DNA of 64,000 nt from Pseudomonas sp. ML96 (lineage in GTDB: Bacteria > Pseudomonadota > Gammaproteobacteria > Pseudomonadales > Pseudomonadaceae), in contig NZ_JPMY01000010.1 in assembly GCF_000761545.1 (NCBI RefSeq), forward strand, positions 62,001-126,000, read 5' to 3'. This document shows, one piece after another, positions 38,541-48,612 of the stretch. Made by a program: the position numbers and the translations under genes. Each line of letters opens with the position of its first letter. Within the stretch, counting starts at the first letter, position 1. Under the pieces are notes generated by a model. That model saw only the letters and a list, made by a program, of their open reading frames with translations, was not told where the DNA came from and did not search any database.

Positions 38541-39044
38541 ATGCGCTGGCTGCTCGCCCTACTCTGCATCACCCTCACCGGCCTGTCCCAGGCCACCCCG
38601 GCCCCCGCGCCCAGCGGCAAGCCGGTGGACAAGGTGCTGGTCGTCAAATCCGAACGCAAGCTGCACCTGATGGGGCGCGGCGAGGTGCTCAAGTCCTACC
38701 GCATCTCGCTGGGCAAAATCCCCACCGGCGCCAAGGTGCGCGAGGGCGACCTGCGCACGCCGGAAGGCTTCTACTGGATCGACTGGCGCAAGACCAGCGA
38801 CAAGTACAACCTGTCCATGCACATCTCCTACCCCAACGCCCGCGATGCCGCCAATGCGCGCAAGAAAGGCGTCTCGGCTGGCGGCATGATCATGATCCAC
38901 GGCACCCCGCTGGACGATGAGTACCCCGAGTGGTTCTTCAACACCTTGGACTGGACCGAGGGCTGCATCGCCATGCGCAACGCCGACATGCGCGAAGTCT
39001 GGAGCATGGTGCAGGACGGCACGCTGATCGAGATCCGCCCCTGA
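38541..39044 (+). CDS. L,D-transpeptidase (YkuD domain), periplasmic
   Basis: The 167-residue protein has a signal peptide (1-20, ITLTGLSQA-TP) and one YkuD domain. The catalytic motif reads MIHGTPLDDE... and WTEGCIAMRNADM, with the nucleophilic Cys in TEGC; the usual [S/T]-x-GC[I/V]R Arg is replaced by Ala, with an Arg two positions later. It acts on peptidoglycan by making or remodelling 3-3 crosslinks or attaching lipoprotein. It is a short ErfK-like enzyme without a LysM domain. The last A of its stop codon is the first base of repeat copy 3. Confidence 0.88.
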   Translation: MRWLLALLCITLTGLSQATPAPAPSGKPVDKVLVVKSERKLHLMGRGEVLKSYRISLGKIPTGAKVREGDLRTPEGFYWIDWRKTSDKYNLSMHISYPNARDAANARKKGVSAGGMIMIHGTPLDDEYPEWFFNTLDWTEGCIAMRNADMREVWSMVQDGTLIEIRP

Positions 39045-39164
39045 CGATTTGCTGCGCGTCGGCCGGGCGTTGTTGGGAGAAGGCCTCGGGTGCTCATTTA
39101 CCCTATGTAAACTCCGCGCCCTCGGCCTCCTCCCGCCTAGCCCGGCTCTAGCTCGCAGAATCGT
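39044..39164 (-). repeat. Structured intergenic repeat, copy 3 (121-nt core, inverted)
   Basis: Read on the minus strand it aligns along its whole length to the 121-nt core of copy 1 (1097-1217): GAGCTAGAG, GCCGAGG, GGAGTTTAC-N5-GTAAATGAGCA, CCGAGG and CGCGCAGCA are all present. The terminal stem is ACGATT/AATCGT instead of ACGATC/GATCGT, a compensated change. The inner stems are GCCGGGC/GCCCGGC and GGGAG/CTCCC. The extra 11-bp outer arms of copies 1 and 2 are missing. It begins on the last base of the TGA stop of the L,D-transpeptidase gene. Confidence 0.8.
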
Positions 39165-39190
39165 GTAGTCCCTGCGTCCAGTAACGAATG

Positions 39191-39213
39191 AGGCGCCTAC
39201 GGGCGCCTTTTTC
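39191..39213 (+). terminator. Terminator downstream of the L,D-transpeptidase gene
   Basis: GGCGCC and GGCGCC pair around TACG, followed by TTTTT (39208-39212) on the plus strand. It lies beyond repeat copy 3, so the repeat would be part of the transcript. Confidence 0.8.
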
Positions 39214-39238
39214 ATGCGCGGGATTTGCCGGAAGATAA

Positions 39239-39263
39239 TTTGCGCGATAAATTATTGTGCAAA
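39239..39263. promoter_or_regulatory. Candidate OhrR operator upstream of ohrR
   Basis: A 25-bp imperfect palindrome, TTTGCGCGATAA...TTATTGTGCAAA, in which all mismatches are G/T type. It lies 21 nt before the ohrR start, suiting autoregulation. It shares the TTGCGCG core with the two sites upstream of ohr. Confidence 0.65.
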
Positions 39264-39284
39264 TATTGAACAGAGGTACCCGTC

Positions 39285-39734
39285 ATGAAAGCTCCACAGT
39301 CCTGTGCAGCCCTGCAGCTGGACAACCAGCTCTGCTTCGCCCTGCACTCCACCTCGCTGCTGATGACCAAGGCCTACAAGCCCTTGTTGCAGAGCATCGG
39401 CCTGACCTACCCGCAATACCTGGCCATGCTGGTGCTGTGGGAAGGCGACGGCATCACCGTGGGCGAGATCAGCGCGCGCCTGCTCACCGACCCCGGCTCG
39501 CTGACGCCGCTGCTCAAGCGCCTTGAAGCCGAAGGCATGATCACCCGCACCCGCAGCAGCGCCGACGAGCGCGTGGTGGAACTGCGCCTGACCGACAAGG
39601 GCCGCAGTCTGCAGCAGGAGGCCGAACGCTTCCCCGCCTGCATCCTCGAAGCCAGTGGCCAGACCCTGGAGCAGATTGGCGCCCTCAAGGACCAGATCGT
39701 CGCCCTGCGTAGCGAGCTACAGAAGTCCGTCTGA
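39285..39734 (+). CDS. ohrR: Organic hydroperoxide-sensing repressor OhrR (MarR family)
   Basis: The 149-residue winged-helix protein has the reactive Cys at C17 within LDNQLCFALHST, the position of the peroxide-sensing Cys of OhrR, and a second Cys at C119 (FPACILEAS). This suggests the two-Cys, intersubunit-disulfide type. The recognition region DPGSLTPLLKRLEAEGMI and wing RTRSSADERVVEL are standard. Oxidation by organic peroxide releases DNA and derepresses ohr. The gene lies upstream of ohr in the same direction with its own operator-like palindrome. Confidence 0.92.
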   Translation: MKAPQSCAALQLDNQLCFALHSTSLLMTKAYKPLLQSIGLTYPQYLAMLVLWEGDGITVGEISARLLTDPGSLTPLLKRLEAEGMITRTRSSADERVVELRLTDKGRSLQQEAERFPACILEASGQTLEQIGALKDQIVALRSELQKSV

Positions 39735-39833
39735 CCCCCGCTGCCGCCCGCTCGGGCGGCACCTGGCGCCCATCGCCGCCTCGCTTATTTCCAATCGATC
39801 GAATCTTCAGAGCTAATTCATCTAACAATTAAC

Positions 39834-39890
39834 TTGCGCGCAAAATTAAATCGCACTAGATTTCTCATCACGCACTTACTTGGCGCGCAA
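39834..39890. promoter_or_regulatory. Pair of candidate OhrR sites upstream of ohr
   Basis: ACTTGCGCGCAAAATT (core TTGCGCGCAA, 39834-39843) and ACTTGGCGCGCAAAACTT (core 39880-39890) are spaced about 46 bp apart in an AT-rich stretch, within 95 nt of the ohr start. The palindromic TTGCGCGCAA core matches the palindrome before ohrR. Confidence 0.6.
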
Positions 39891-39924
39891 AACTTTAGAC
39901 AGCAAGCTACCAGGAGATACCACC

Positions 39925-40350
39925 ATGCAAACCATCAAAGCTCTCTACACCGCTACCGCTACTGCCACCGGAGGCCGCGACGGCCGTGCCGTTTCCTCCG
40001 ACGGTTTCCTCGACGTCAAGCTGACCACCCCGCGTGAACTGGGCGGCGCCGGCGGCGAAGCCACCAACCCCGAGCAACTGTTTGCCGCCGGCTACTCGGC
40101 CTGCTTCATCGGCGCCCTGAAGTTTGTCGCCAGCCAGAAGAAACAAGCCTTCCCGGCTGACGCCTCGATCACCGGCAAAGTCGGCATCGGCCAGATCCCC
40201 GGCGGTTTCGGTCTGGAAGTAGAACTGAACATCAGCCTGCCGGGCATCGAGCGCACCACCGCCGAAGAACTGATCGCCGCAGCCCACCAGGTCTGCCCTT
40301 ACTCCAACGCCACCCGCGGCAACATCGACGTCCGCCTGGTACTGGTCTGA
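39925..40350 (+). CDS. ohr: Organic hydroperoxide reductase Ohr
   Basis: This 141-residue OsmC-fold peroxidase has the catalytic pair C60 (YSACFIGAL) and C124 ([11 protein letters not shown]). It reduces fatty-acid and peroxynitrite-derived hydroperoxides with lipoylated proteins as reductant. The start [17 protein letters not shown] is the usual Ohr N-terminus, with AGGAG upstream. It is followed by DUF2790 after 25 nt and by an exported esterase after a further 43 nt, with no terminator until 41713, so all three may be peroxide-inducible. Confidence 0.95.
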   Translation: MQTIKALYTATATATGGRDGRAVSSDGFLDVKLTTPRELGGAGGEATNPEQLFAAGYSACFIGALKFVASQKKQAFPADASITGKVGIGQIPGGFGLEVELNISLPGIERTTAEELIAAAHQVCPYSNATRGNIDVRLVLV

Positions 40351-40375
40351 GCCAGCACTCAATAGGAGAACAGCC

Positions 40376-40633
40376 ATGAACATTCGTCATATCGCCAGCA
40401 GCAGCCTCGCCGCACTCGCCCTCGTCGCCAGCTCGCTGACCTTCGCCGGGCAGCCGGCCAGCGAATACCGCTACGGCCAGGCGCTGGATGTCAAAGAAGT
40501 GATCAGCCTGCAGGAAGCCGATGCGCGCTACTGCGAAGTGGTTGAGGCGCGCATGGTCTACCTCGATTCCGCCGGTGCCGTGCAAGCCGTGACCTACCTC
40601 AAGCAAGCCGACAACTGCCACAACCAGGGCTGA
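40376..40633 (+). CDS. DUF2790-family periplasmic protein
   Basis: The 85-residue protein has a clear signal peptide (1-24, TFA-GQ) and a mature domain of about 60 residues with the DUF2790 pattern (YRYGQALDVKEVISLQ, YCEVVEARMVYLDSAG, AVTYLKQADNC), including two Cys that may form a disulfide. The family is common in Pseudomonas and its function is unknown; some members are metal- or stress-regulated. It lies in the probable ohr operon. AGGAG precedes the ATG. Confidence 0.85.
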   Translation: MNIRHIASSSLAALALVASSLTFAGQPASEYRYGQALDVKEVISLQEADARYCEVVEARMVYLDSAGAVQAVTYLKQADNCHNQG

Positions 40634-40676
40634 GGCCCTGGTTCACCCCCAAATTCGATTCGCCAGGAGAATGATC

Positions 40677-41696
40677 ATGAACATCAAGCAACTCGTTGGA
40701 AGCGGCCTGCTCACCCTGGCCATCACTCAAGCCTTCGCCGCCGGCAGCCCCGGCGTGGAACACAACACCCAGGCCTTCCTCCAGGCCCTGGAAGCCGGCG
40801 GCGGCAAGCCGCTGGAAACCCTCAGCCCGCAAGACGCCCGCGCCGTGCTGGTCGGCGCCCAGGCCTCGGTCAAGGTCGATCTGTCCGGCGTGAGCGTGTC
40901 GGAGAAGACCGTCCAGGCTGGCGGCCAGTCGATCGCCCTGACCATCGTCCGCCCCGAGGGCGTGAAGGGTGAGCTGCCGGTATTCATGTTCTTCCACGGC
41001 GGCGGCTGGGTGCTGGGTGACTATCCGACCCATGCCCGCCTGATCCGCGACCTGGTAGTGAACTCCGGAGCCGTGGCCGTCTACGTCGGCTACACGCCGT
41101 CGCCGGAAGCCAAGTACCCGACTGCCATCGACCAGGCCTACGCGGCGACCAAATGGGTCGGCGAACACGGCAAGGAAATCAACGTGGACAGCTCGCGCCT
41201 GGCCGTGGCCGGCAACAGCGTCGGCGGCAACATGGCCGCGGTGGTCGCGCTCAAGGCGAAAGAGGCCGGCGTGCCGAAACTGCGCTTCCAGCTGCTGCTG
41301 TGGCCGGTGACCGATGCAAGCTTCGAGACGGCGTCCTACAACCAGTTCGCCCAGGGCCACTTCCTGACCAAGCCGATGATGCAATGGTTCTGGGACAGCT
41401 ACACCACCGACCCAAAACAGCGTGCCGAACGTTTCGCCTCACCGCTGCGCGCCACCCCGGAACAGCTGAAAGGACTTCCGCCGACCCTGATCCAGACCGC
41501 CGAGTTCGACGTGCTGCGTGACGAGGGCGAGGCCTACGCGCGCAAACTGGACGCCGCCGGAGTCACCGTCACCGCGGTGCGCTACAACGGCATGATCCAC
41601 GACTACGGCCTGCTCAACCCGCAGGCCCATGTTCCGGCCGTGCAGGCCGCCATGCGTCAGGCCGGTGTCGAGCTGAAGCAGCACCTGCAGAAGTAA
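40677..41696 (+). CDS. Exported HSL-type alpha/beta hydrolase
   Basis: The 339-residue protein has a signal peptide (1-21, ITQAFA-AG) and an alpha/beta-hydrolase_3 domain: oxyanion motif FFHGGGWVLGDY, nucleophile elbow AGNSVGGNMA, catalytic Asp in AEFDVLRDEGE and His in NGMIHDYGLL. This is the hormone-sensitive-lipase family of carboxylesterases, but periplasmic, which is less common. ATG 40677 is chosen because the SD AGGAGA directly touches the earlier ATG at 40671. It is last in the ohr-DUF2790-hydrolase run; its link to peroxide defence is inferred from position. Confidence 0.87.
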   Translation: MNIKQLVGSGLLTLAITQAFAAGSPGVEHNTQAFLQALEAGGGKPLETLSPQDARAVLVGAQASVKVDLSGVSVSEKTVQAGGQSIALTIVRPEGVKGELPVFMFFHGGGWVLGDYPTHARLIRDLVVNSGAVAVYVGYTPSPEAKYPTAIDQAYAATKWVGEHGKEINVDSSRLAVAGNSVGGNMAAVVALKAKEAGVPKLRFQLLLWPVTDASFETASYNQFAQGHFLTKPMMQWFWDSYTTDPKQRAERFASPLRATPEQLKGLPPTLIQTAEFDVLRDEGEAYARKLDAAGVTVTAVRYNGMIHDYGLLNPQAHVPAVQAAMRQAGVELKQHLQK

Positions 41697-41712
41697 TCCA
41701 CAGGCGCAAAAC

Positions 41713-41744
41713 AAAAGCCCCGGTCATTGGCCGGGGCTTTTTTA
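41713..41744. terminator. Bidirectional terminator after the ohr operon
   Basis: AAAAGCCCCGG and CCGGGGCTTTT pair around TCATTGG, with T-runs on both strands. It lies between the hydrolase gene and the convergent NIF3-like gene. Confidence 0.9.
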
Positions 41745-41755
41745 TGGGCAGCTTG

Positions 41756-42073
41756 CTAAAACTGCAGGTCGGACAGGCGCCACACATCGAAGGCCGGCGT
41801 CTCGTAGGGATGGGCCTTCTTCATGGCCTTGACCGTGTCGTGGATCAGCTCATCGGCCACCACCATCTCCACCTTCCACTCCGCCACTTCCTCGACGCGC
41901 TCGAGCTGGCCGAGGAACGGGTTGCTGCCGGCCAGGGCGCGGAACTGGCCCTTGCCCAGGGTCTGCCAGCAGCAGCTGTCGTATTGCCCAATGCGTCCTG
42001 CACCCGCCGCGAACACCGCGGCCTTCACTTCATCCAGATGACTTTCCGGTACGTAGAAACAGAACTTGTACAT
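41756..42073 (-). CDS. Small NIF3/YqfO-like protein
   Basis: The 105-residue protein consists of the small alpha/beta domain found inserted in YqfO-type NIF3 proteins: MYKFCFYVPESHLDEVKAA, GAGRIGQYDSCCWQTLGKGQ, then HPYETPAFDVWRL at the end. It lacks the metal-binding halves of full NIF3 (GTP cyclohydrolase 1 type 2 homologue). The function of the stand-alone form is unknown. ATG 42073 is the family start. It lies two genes downstream of purL, as in P. aeruginosa. A hairpin TGCCAG-N7-CTGGCA (42119-42137) lies in its leader region. Confidence 0.85.
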   Translation of the reverse strand: MYKFCFYVPESHLDEVKAAVFAAGAGRIGQYDSCCWQTLGKGQFRALAGSNPFLGQLERVEEVAEWKVEMVVADELIHDTVKAMKKAHPYETPAFDVWRLSDLQF

Positions 42074-42247
42074 CCAGCCCCTCCGAGCTTCGACGAATAC
42101 AGCGACACGCAGGCCGCACTGCCAGGGAGATACTGGCATTTTGCCTCAACCCTGTTACACGGCCTAGCTCGTGACTTGTGCTTGGAGTACGGCGCCAGCG
42201 ATTCGTCCCATGACCGGCTAGAGCCTTTAGCCATAAAACGAAGCGGC

Positions 42248-42511
42248 TTAATCACCCTTGGAGAAGCGCTGCCAGCGCGCCTTGAGGCCCACTGCAGGCG
42301 GATTGTGGCTACCGTCGCAATAGGGCATGCGCGCGGACAAACCACAGCGGCACAGCAGCACGAACTGCTGACGAACGGGCTGCAGGAGCAGACCATCGGT
42401 GCAGCCAGCGGAGCAATCGGGAAGGGCGGAAGAGCGTCCGCAGCGGCACAGCAGATGAGTCTCGCCGGGAGAAACCTGGCGGACTTCAGGAAGGAGGGGA
42501 TCGTCGGCCAT
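42248..42511 (-). CDS. Tandem CDGSH-type iron-sulfur protein with an altered first site
   Basis: The 87-residue protein carries two CDGSH-like motifs. The second is canonical: C54-x-C56-x2-S59-x3-P63-x-C65-D-G-S-H69. The first has the same spacing, C22-x-C24-x2-S27-x3-P31-x-C33, but ends S-A-G-C37, so the His ligand is replaced by Cys and a four-Cys [2Fe-2S] site is possible. It would be a small cytoplasmic redox or cluster-transfer protein. ATG 42511 is chosen (MADDPLL); a GTG at 42514 is an alternative, and the SD is weak with a palindrome (42512-42527) over the initiation region. It lies 48 nt downstream of purL. Confidence 0.85.
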   Translation of the reverse strand: MADDPLLPEVRQVSPGETHLLCRCGRSSALPDCSAGCTDGLLLQPVRQQFVLLCRCGLSARMPYCDGSHNPPAVGLKARWQRFSKGD

Positions 42512-42553
42512 CACGCCGCACGGCGTGCCCCTCCCCCGTGCGGGAGAGGGGCG
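42512..42553 (-). other. Two GC-rich hairpins between purL and the CDGSH gene
   Basis: CACGCCG-CA-CGGCGTG (42512-42527) and CCCCTC...GAGGGG with inner CCCG/CGGG (42530-42553) are adjacent. Neither is followed by a T-run on the minus strand, so they are probably not efficient terminators. The first covers the CDGSH start region and could modulate its translation. Confidence 0.5.
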
Positions 42554-42559
42554 CAGCCA

Positions 42560-45500
42560 TCAGTCGACCCAGACGCGCGCGTTGCGGAACATGCGCATCC
42601 AGCCGGCATCTTCCTGCCACTCATCCGGGCGCCAGGAGTTCTGCACGGCGCGGAACACCCGCTCCGGGTGCGGCATCATGATGGTCACGCGGCCGTCGCG
42701 GCTGCACAGACCGGTGATACCACGCGGCGAGCCGTTCGGGTTGGCCGGGTAGGTCTCGGTGACCTTGCCGTGGTTGTCGATGAAACGCAGGGCCACGGTG
42801 CCGGACAGGTCCGACTCCAGCAGTGCCTCCTCGCTCTCGAACTCGGCATGGCCTTCGCCGTGGGCGATGGCGATCGGCATGCGCGAACCGGCCATGCCCT
42901 GCAGGAAGATCGACGCCGACTCCTGCACCTGGACCATGGCTACACGCGCCTCGAACTGCTCCGAGCGGTTGCGCACGAAGTGCGGCCAGAACTCGGTACC
43001 CGGAATCAGCTCGTGCAGGTTGCTCATCATCTGGCAGCCGTTGCACACGCCGAGGGCGAAGCTGTCCTTGCGCTCGAAGAAGGCCTGGAAGCCATCACGG
43101 GCGCGGCTGTTGAACAGCACCGACTTGGCCCAGCCCTCACCGGCGCCGAGCACGTCGCCGTAGGAGAAGCCACCGCAGGCCACCAGGCCCTTGAAGTCTT
43201 CCAGGCTGATGCGGCCGGCGAGGATGTCGCTCATGTGCACGTCGATGGCCGAGAAGCCGGCGCGGTCGAAGGCCGCGGCCATTTCCACCTGGCCGTTGAC
43301 GCCCTGCTCACGCAGGATCGCAACCTGCGGACGCACACCCTTTTTGATGTAGGGCGCGGCGATGTCCTGGTTGACGTCGAACGACAGCTTGGTCGACAGG
43401 CCCGGGTTGTCCTCGTCGAGGATCAGGTCGAATTCCTGGTCGGCGCAGTCGGCGTTGTCGCGCAGGCGCTGGATCTGGTAGCTGGTCTCGGCCCACTGAC
43501 GCTGCAGCAGACGGCGCTGGCCGCCGAACACCGGCTCGCCATTGAAGCTGATGGCCACGTCGCTGCCGTTGATCGGCTGGCCGATCACCGCCACGCAATC
43601 GCCGAGGCCGGCGGCGCTGAACTGGGCGAGGATTTCCGGGGTAGCGTCCTGACGCACCTGGATCACCGCACCCAGCTCCTCGTTGAACAGCACGGCGGCC
43701 AGTTCGGAGGCGTCGTCGGCCAGACCGTCGAGGAACAGGTTGAGGCCGCAGTGGCCGGCGAAGGCCATTTCCAGGGCAGTGGTCAGCAGGCCACCGTCGG
43801 AGCGGTCGTGGTAGGACAGGATATGGCCGTCGGCATTCAGCCCCTGGATCACGGCGAAGAAGGCCTTGAGGTCTTCGGCGTCGTCGACGTCCGGCACGCT
43901 TTGGCCGAGCTGGGCAAAGGTCTGCGCCAGGATCGAGCCGCCCAGGCGGTTCTGCCCGCGGCCGAGGTCGATCAGGATCAGGTCAGTCTCGCCCTTGTCC
44001 AGGCGCAGCTGCGGAGTCAGGGTCTGACGAATGTCGGCGACCGGTGCGAAGCCTGTGATCACCAGCGACAGCGGCGAGGTCACGCTCTTCTCTGCGCCCT
44101 CCTCGCTCCACTTGGTCTTCATCGACATCGAGTCCTTGCCCACCGGAATGGTGATGCCCAGCGCCGGGCACAGCTCCATGCCGACCGCTTTCACGGTGTC
44201 GTACAGGCGCGCGTCTTCGCCCGGGTGGCCGGCGGCGGCCATCCAGTTGGCGGACAGTTTGATGTCGGACAGCTTCTCGATGCGCGAAGCGGCCAGGTTG
44301 GTAATGGTCTCGCCGACCGCCATGCGCCCGGAGGCCGGAGCGTCGAGCAGGGCCAGCGGGGTGCGCTCGCCCATGGCCATGGCTTCACCGGTGTAGACGT
44401 CGAAGCTGGTGGCGGTCACGGCGCAGTCGGCCACCGGCACCTGCCACGGGCCAACCATCTGGTCGCGGTTGACCAGGCCAGTGATGGTGCGGTCGCCGAT
44501 GGTGATCAGGAAGCTCTTGCTGGCCACGGCCGGGTGACGCAGCACGCGGGTCGCCGCTTCTTCGATATCGATGGTGGAAGCGTCGAAGTCATCGCCCTGC
44601 TCCGCCTCGCGAGCCACGCTGCGGTGCATGCGCGGCGGCTTGCCGAGCAGCACTTCCAGCGGCATGTCCACCGGCTTGTTGCCGAAGTGGCTGTCGGACA
44701 CGGTCAGGTGCGGCTCGGCGATGGCCTCGCCGACCACGGCGAACGGGCAGCGTTCACGCTCGCAGATGGCCTTGAAGCGCTCGAAGTCCGCGGCGTCCAC
44801 GCTCATCACGTAGCGTTCCTGCGACTCGTTGCACCAGATCTCGTGCGGGGCCATGCCCGGCTCGTCGTTCGGCACGGCGCGCAGCTCGAAGCGACCACCA
44901 CGGCCGCCGTCGTTGATCAGCTCCGGCAGGGCGTTGGAGATGCCGCCGGCGCCGACGTCGTGAATGAACTTGATCGGGTTGTCGGCGCCCAGCTGCCAGC
45001 AGCGGTCGATCACTTCCTGGCAGCGACGCTCCATTTCCGGGTTGTCGCGCTGTACCGAGGCGAAGTCCAGGTCGGCGGAGCTGGCACCGGTAGCCATCGA
45101 GGAAGCGGCGCCGCCGCCCAGGCCGATAAGCATGGCCGGGCCGCCGAGCACGATCAGCTTGGCGCCGACCGAGATCTCACCCTTCTGCACATGATCTTCA
45201 CGGATGTTACCCATGCCACCGGCCAGCATGATCGGCTTGTGGTAGCCGCGGACTTCTTCGCCACGCGGGCTCTGCACCGCCTGCTCGAAGGTACGGAAGT
45301 AGCCGTTCAGCGCCGGGCGACCGAATTCGTTGTTGAACGCGGCGCCGCCCAGCGGGCCCTCGATCATGATGTCCAGCGCGGTAACGATGCGCTCGGGCTT
45401 GCCGTAGGGCTTCTCCCAGGGCTGCACGAAACCGGGGATGTTCAGGTTGGACACGGTGAAACCGGTCAGGCCGGCCTTCGGCTTGGCGCCGCGGCCGGTA

Positions 45501-46456
45501 GCACCTTCGTCGCGAATCTCGCCGCCGGAGCCGGTGGAGGCGCCAGGGAACGGGGCGATGGCGGTCGGGTGGTTGTGGGTTTCCACCTTCATCAGGATGT
45601 GCACCGGCTCGACGGTCGCGCCGTATTCGCGGGTGGCCGGGTTGGGGAAGAAACGCCCGGCCTGGTGGCCGACGATCACCGAGGCGTTGTCCTTGTAGGC
45701 GGACAGCACGCCGTCGCTGTGCATCTGGTAGGTGTTCTTGATCATGCCGAACAGCGACTTGTCCTGGCTCTCGCCGTCGATGTCCCAGCTGGCATTGAAG
45801 ATCTTGTGGCGGCAGTGCTCGGAGTTGGCCTGGGCGAACATCATCAGTTCGACGTCGTGCGGGTTGCGGCCCAGGGCGGTGAAGTTCTTCACCAGGTAGT
45901 CGATCTCGTCTTCGGCCAGGGCCAGGCCCAGCTGCACGTTGGCCTGCTCCAGGGCGGCGCGGCCGCCACCGAGCACGTCCACCGCGGTCAGCGGCTTGGG
46001 CTGGGCATGGCTGAACAGGCCGGCGGCCTCTTCCTGGCTGCCCAGCACCAGCTGGGTCATGCGGTCGTGCAGCACGGCGGCGACGGCCTGGCGGTCGGTT
46101 TCGCTCAACTCACCGCTGACGTAATAGGCGATGCCGCGCTCAAGGCGTTCGATCTTGGCCAGGCCGCAGTTACGGGCGATGTCGGTAGCCTTGCTCGACC
46201 AGGGCGAAATGGTGCCGAAGCGCGGAATGACCAGGAACAGCTGGCCGCTGGGTTCCTGCACCGGAACACTCGGGCCGTACTTCAGCAGCCGGGCCAGTAC
46301 CTGCTCTTCGCTGGCGTCGAGCAGGCCGGTCACTTCGGCGAAGTGGGCGAACTCGGCGTACAGCCCGGTCACGGCAGGGACCTTGGTGGTCAGTTGCGAA
46401 AGCAGTTTGCCGTGGCGGAAGGCGGAAAGAGCGGGCGTGCCGCGCAGGATCAACAT
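42560..46456 (-). CDS. purL: Phosphoribosylformylglycinamidine synthase PurL (large single-chain form)
   Basis: The 1298-residue enzyme converts FGAR, Gln and ATP to FGAM in purine synthesis. It has an N-terminal PurS-like domain (1-150), a linker, two AIRS-like ATP-binding halves (about 170-980, with the metal-binding [15 protein letters not shown]), and a C-terminal class I glutaminase with the nucleophile in [13 protein letters not shown] and the closing GHAEF and [11 protein letters not shown] segments. This is the long Gram-negative type. It is divergent from mltF over 146 nt. Two GC-rich hairpins (42512-42553) separate it from the CDGSH gene and may attenuate read-through. Confidence 0.97.
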   Translation of the reverse strand: MLILRGTPALSAFRHGKLLSQLTTKVPAVTGLYAEFAHFAEVTGLLDASEEQVLARLLKYGPSVPVQEPSGQLFLVIPRFGTISPWSSKATDIARNCGLAKIERLERGIAYYVSGELSETDRQAVAAVLHDRMTQLVLGSQEEAAGLFSHAQPKPLTAVDVLGGGRAALEQANVQLGLALAEDEIDYLVKNFTALGRNPHDVELMMFAQANSEHCRHKIFNASWDIDGESQDKSLFGMIKNTYQMHSDGVLSAYKDNASVIVGHQAGRFFPNPATREYGATVEPVHILMKVETHNHPTAIAPFPGASTGSGGEIRDEGATGRGAKPKAGLTGFTVSNLNIPGFVQPWEKPYGKPERIVTALDIMIEGPLGGAAFNNEFGRPALNGYFRTFEQAVQSPRGEEVRGYHKPIMLAGGMGNIREDHVQKGEISVGAKLIVLGGPAMLIGLGGGAASSMATGASSADLDFASVQRDNPEMERRCQEVIDRCWQLGADNPIKFIHDVGAGGISNALPELINDGGRGGRFELRAVPNDEPGMAPHEIWCNESQERYVMSVDAADFERFKAICERERCPFAVVGEAIAEPHLTVSDSHFGNKPVDMPLEVLLGKPPRMHRSVAREAEQGDDFDASTIDIEEAATRVLRHPAVASKSFLITIGDRTITGLVNRDQMVGPWQVPVADCAVTATSFDVYTGEAMAMGERTPLALLDAPASGRMAVGETITNLAASRIEKLSDIKLSANWMAAAGHPGEDARLYDTVKAVGMELCPALGITIPVGKDSMSMKTKWSEEGAEKSVTSPLSLVITGFAPVADIRQTLTPQLRLDKGETDLILIDLGRGQNRLGGSILAQTFAQLGQSVPDVDDAEDLKAFFAVIQGLNADGHILSYHDRSDGGLLTTALEMAFAGHCGLNLFLDGLADDASELAAVLFNEELGAVIQVRQDATPEILAQFSAAGLGDCVAVIGQPINGSDVAISFNGEPVFGGQRRLLQRQWAETSYQIQRLRDNADCADQEFDLILDEDNPGLSTKLSFDVNQDIAAPYIKKGVRPQVAILREQGVNGQVEMAAAFDRAGFSAIDVHMSDILAGRISLEDFKGLVACGGFSYGDVLGAGEGWAKSVLFNSRARDGFQAFFERKDSFALGVCNGCQMMSNLHELIPGTEFWPHFVRNRSEQFEARVAMVQVQESASIFLQGMAGSRMPIAIAHGEGHAEFESEEALLESDLSGTVALRFIDNHGKVTETYPANPNGSPRGITGLCSRDGRVTIMMPHPERVFRAVQNSWRPDEWQEDAGWMRMFRNARVWVD

Positions 46457-46509
46457 CGTGAACAGCCTCTGGGAAGGGGTGTGCTTAGAGGCCGTGCATT
46501 CTAGCCTAA

Positions 46510-48075
<1,566 letters not shown>

Positions 48076-48543
48076 TCAGCGCACCCGCTGGTTGCCCTTG
48101 GTGCAATGCTGACGCGCCTGCTCCGCGGCGGACAGGCTGCGATACGCGCCCATGCAAGCGGCCATGTTGTCCATCGGCTGCACACTCAGGCGCGACTCCG
48201 CGTCGACCCCGACCAGATAGGCATGGTCATAGCGCGAGCGCTCGTACCAGGGCTCGATCTCCTGCGCGCTGGTCACGCAGTGGTACTGCATCTGCACGCT
48301 GAAGCCCTTCATCTTGTCCTTGCGCAGGATGTGGTGGTACTTCAGCCAGTCGCCATCGCGCTGGCCCTGGCGCAACGCCTCCTGGCAACCCGCCAGGTCG
48401 GTGATGTCCGGTTCGTTGAGGAAGATGGTCTGCGCCATGGTGCTGGCATTGAGCCCCGCGGTCGCCAGCAGATAGACCTTGTCCTGCTCGGCCTGCGCCG
48501 CAGAACCGAGCAACAGCAGCGACAACCACAATCCCTGTTTCAC
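48076..48543 (-). CDS. Conserved hypothetical exported protein
   Basis: The 155-residue protein has a signal peptide (about 1-18, LWLSLLLLGSAAQA) followed by a mature domain with four Cys (for example LAGCQEALRQGQ, MQYHCVTS, MAACMGAYRSL and ARQHCTKGNQ), probably two disulfides in the periplasm. No known domain is recognised; the gene has a positional counterpart beside mltF/tadA in other pseudomonads. The start is unclear. GTG 48543 gives a typical signal peptide with GGAG upstream; TTG 48558 is an alternative. It is convergent with mltF with no gap. Confidence 0.7.
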   Translation of the reverse strand: MKQGLWLSLLLLGSAAQAEQDKVYLLATAGLNASTMAQTIFLNEPDITDLAGCQEALRQGQRDGDWLKYHHILRKDKMKGFSVQMQYHCVTSAQEIEPWYERSRYDHAYLVGVDAESRLSVQPMDNMAACMGAYRSLSAAEQARQHCTKGNQRVR

Positions 48544-48612
48544 AGACACGCTCTCCAATAGTCACGATGCGCCGCAGCCTAGCAGCATGGCGGCGCCGAA
48601 AGAACAATTGCG

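Noticed and set aside
42512-42553. Hairpins after purL considered as a purine riboswitch or a strong terminator.
   Set aside because: They lie at the 3' side of purL, not in its leader, and no T-run or riboswitch core was seen.
41744-46504. A very long open frame on the plus strand opposite purL (about 1586 codons).
   Set aside because: It lies wholly antisense to purL, which has every family motif. The encoded sequence is His/Gln/Arg/Ala-rich with no domain, as expected for a GC-rich mirror frame.
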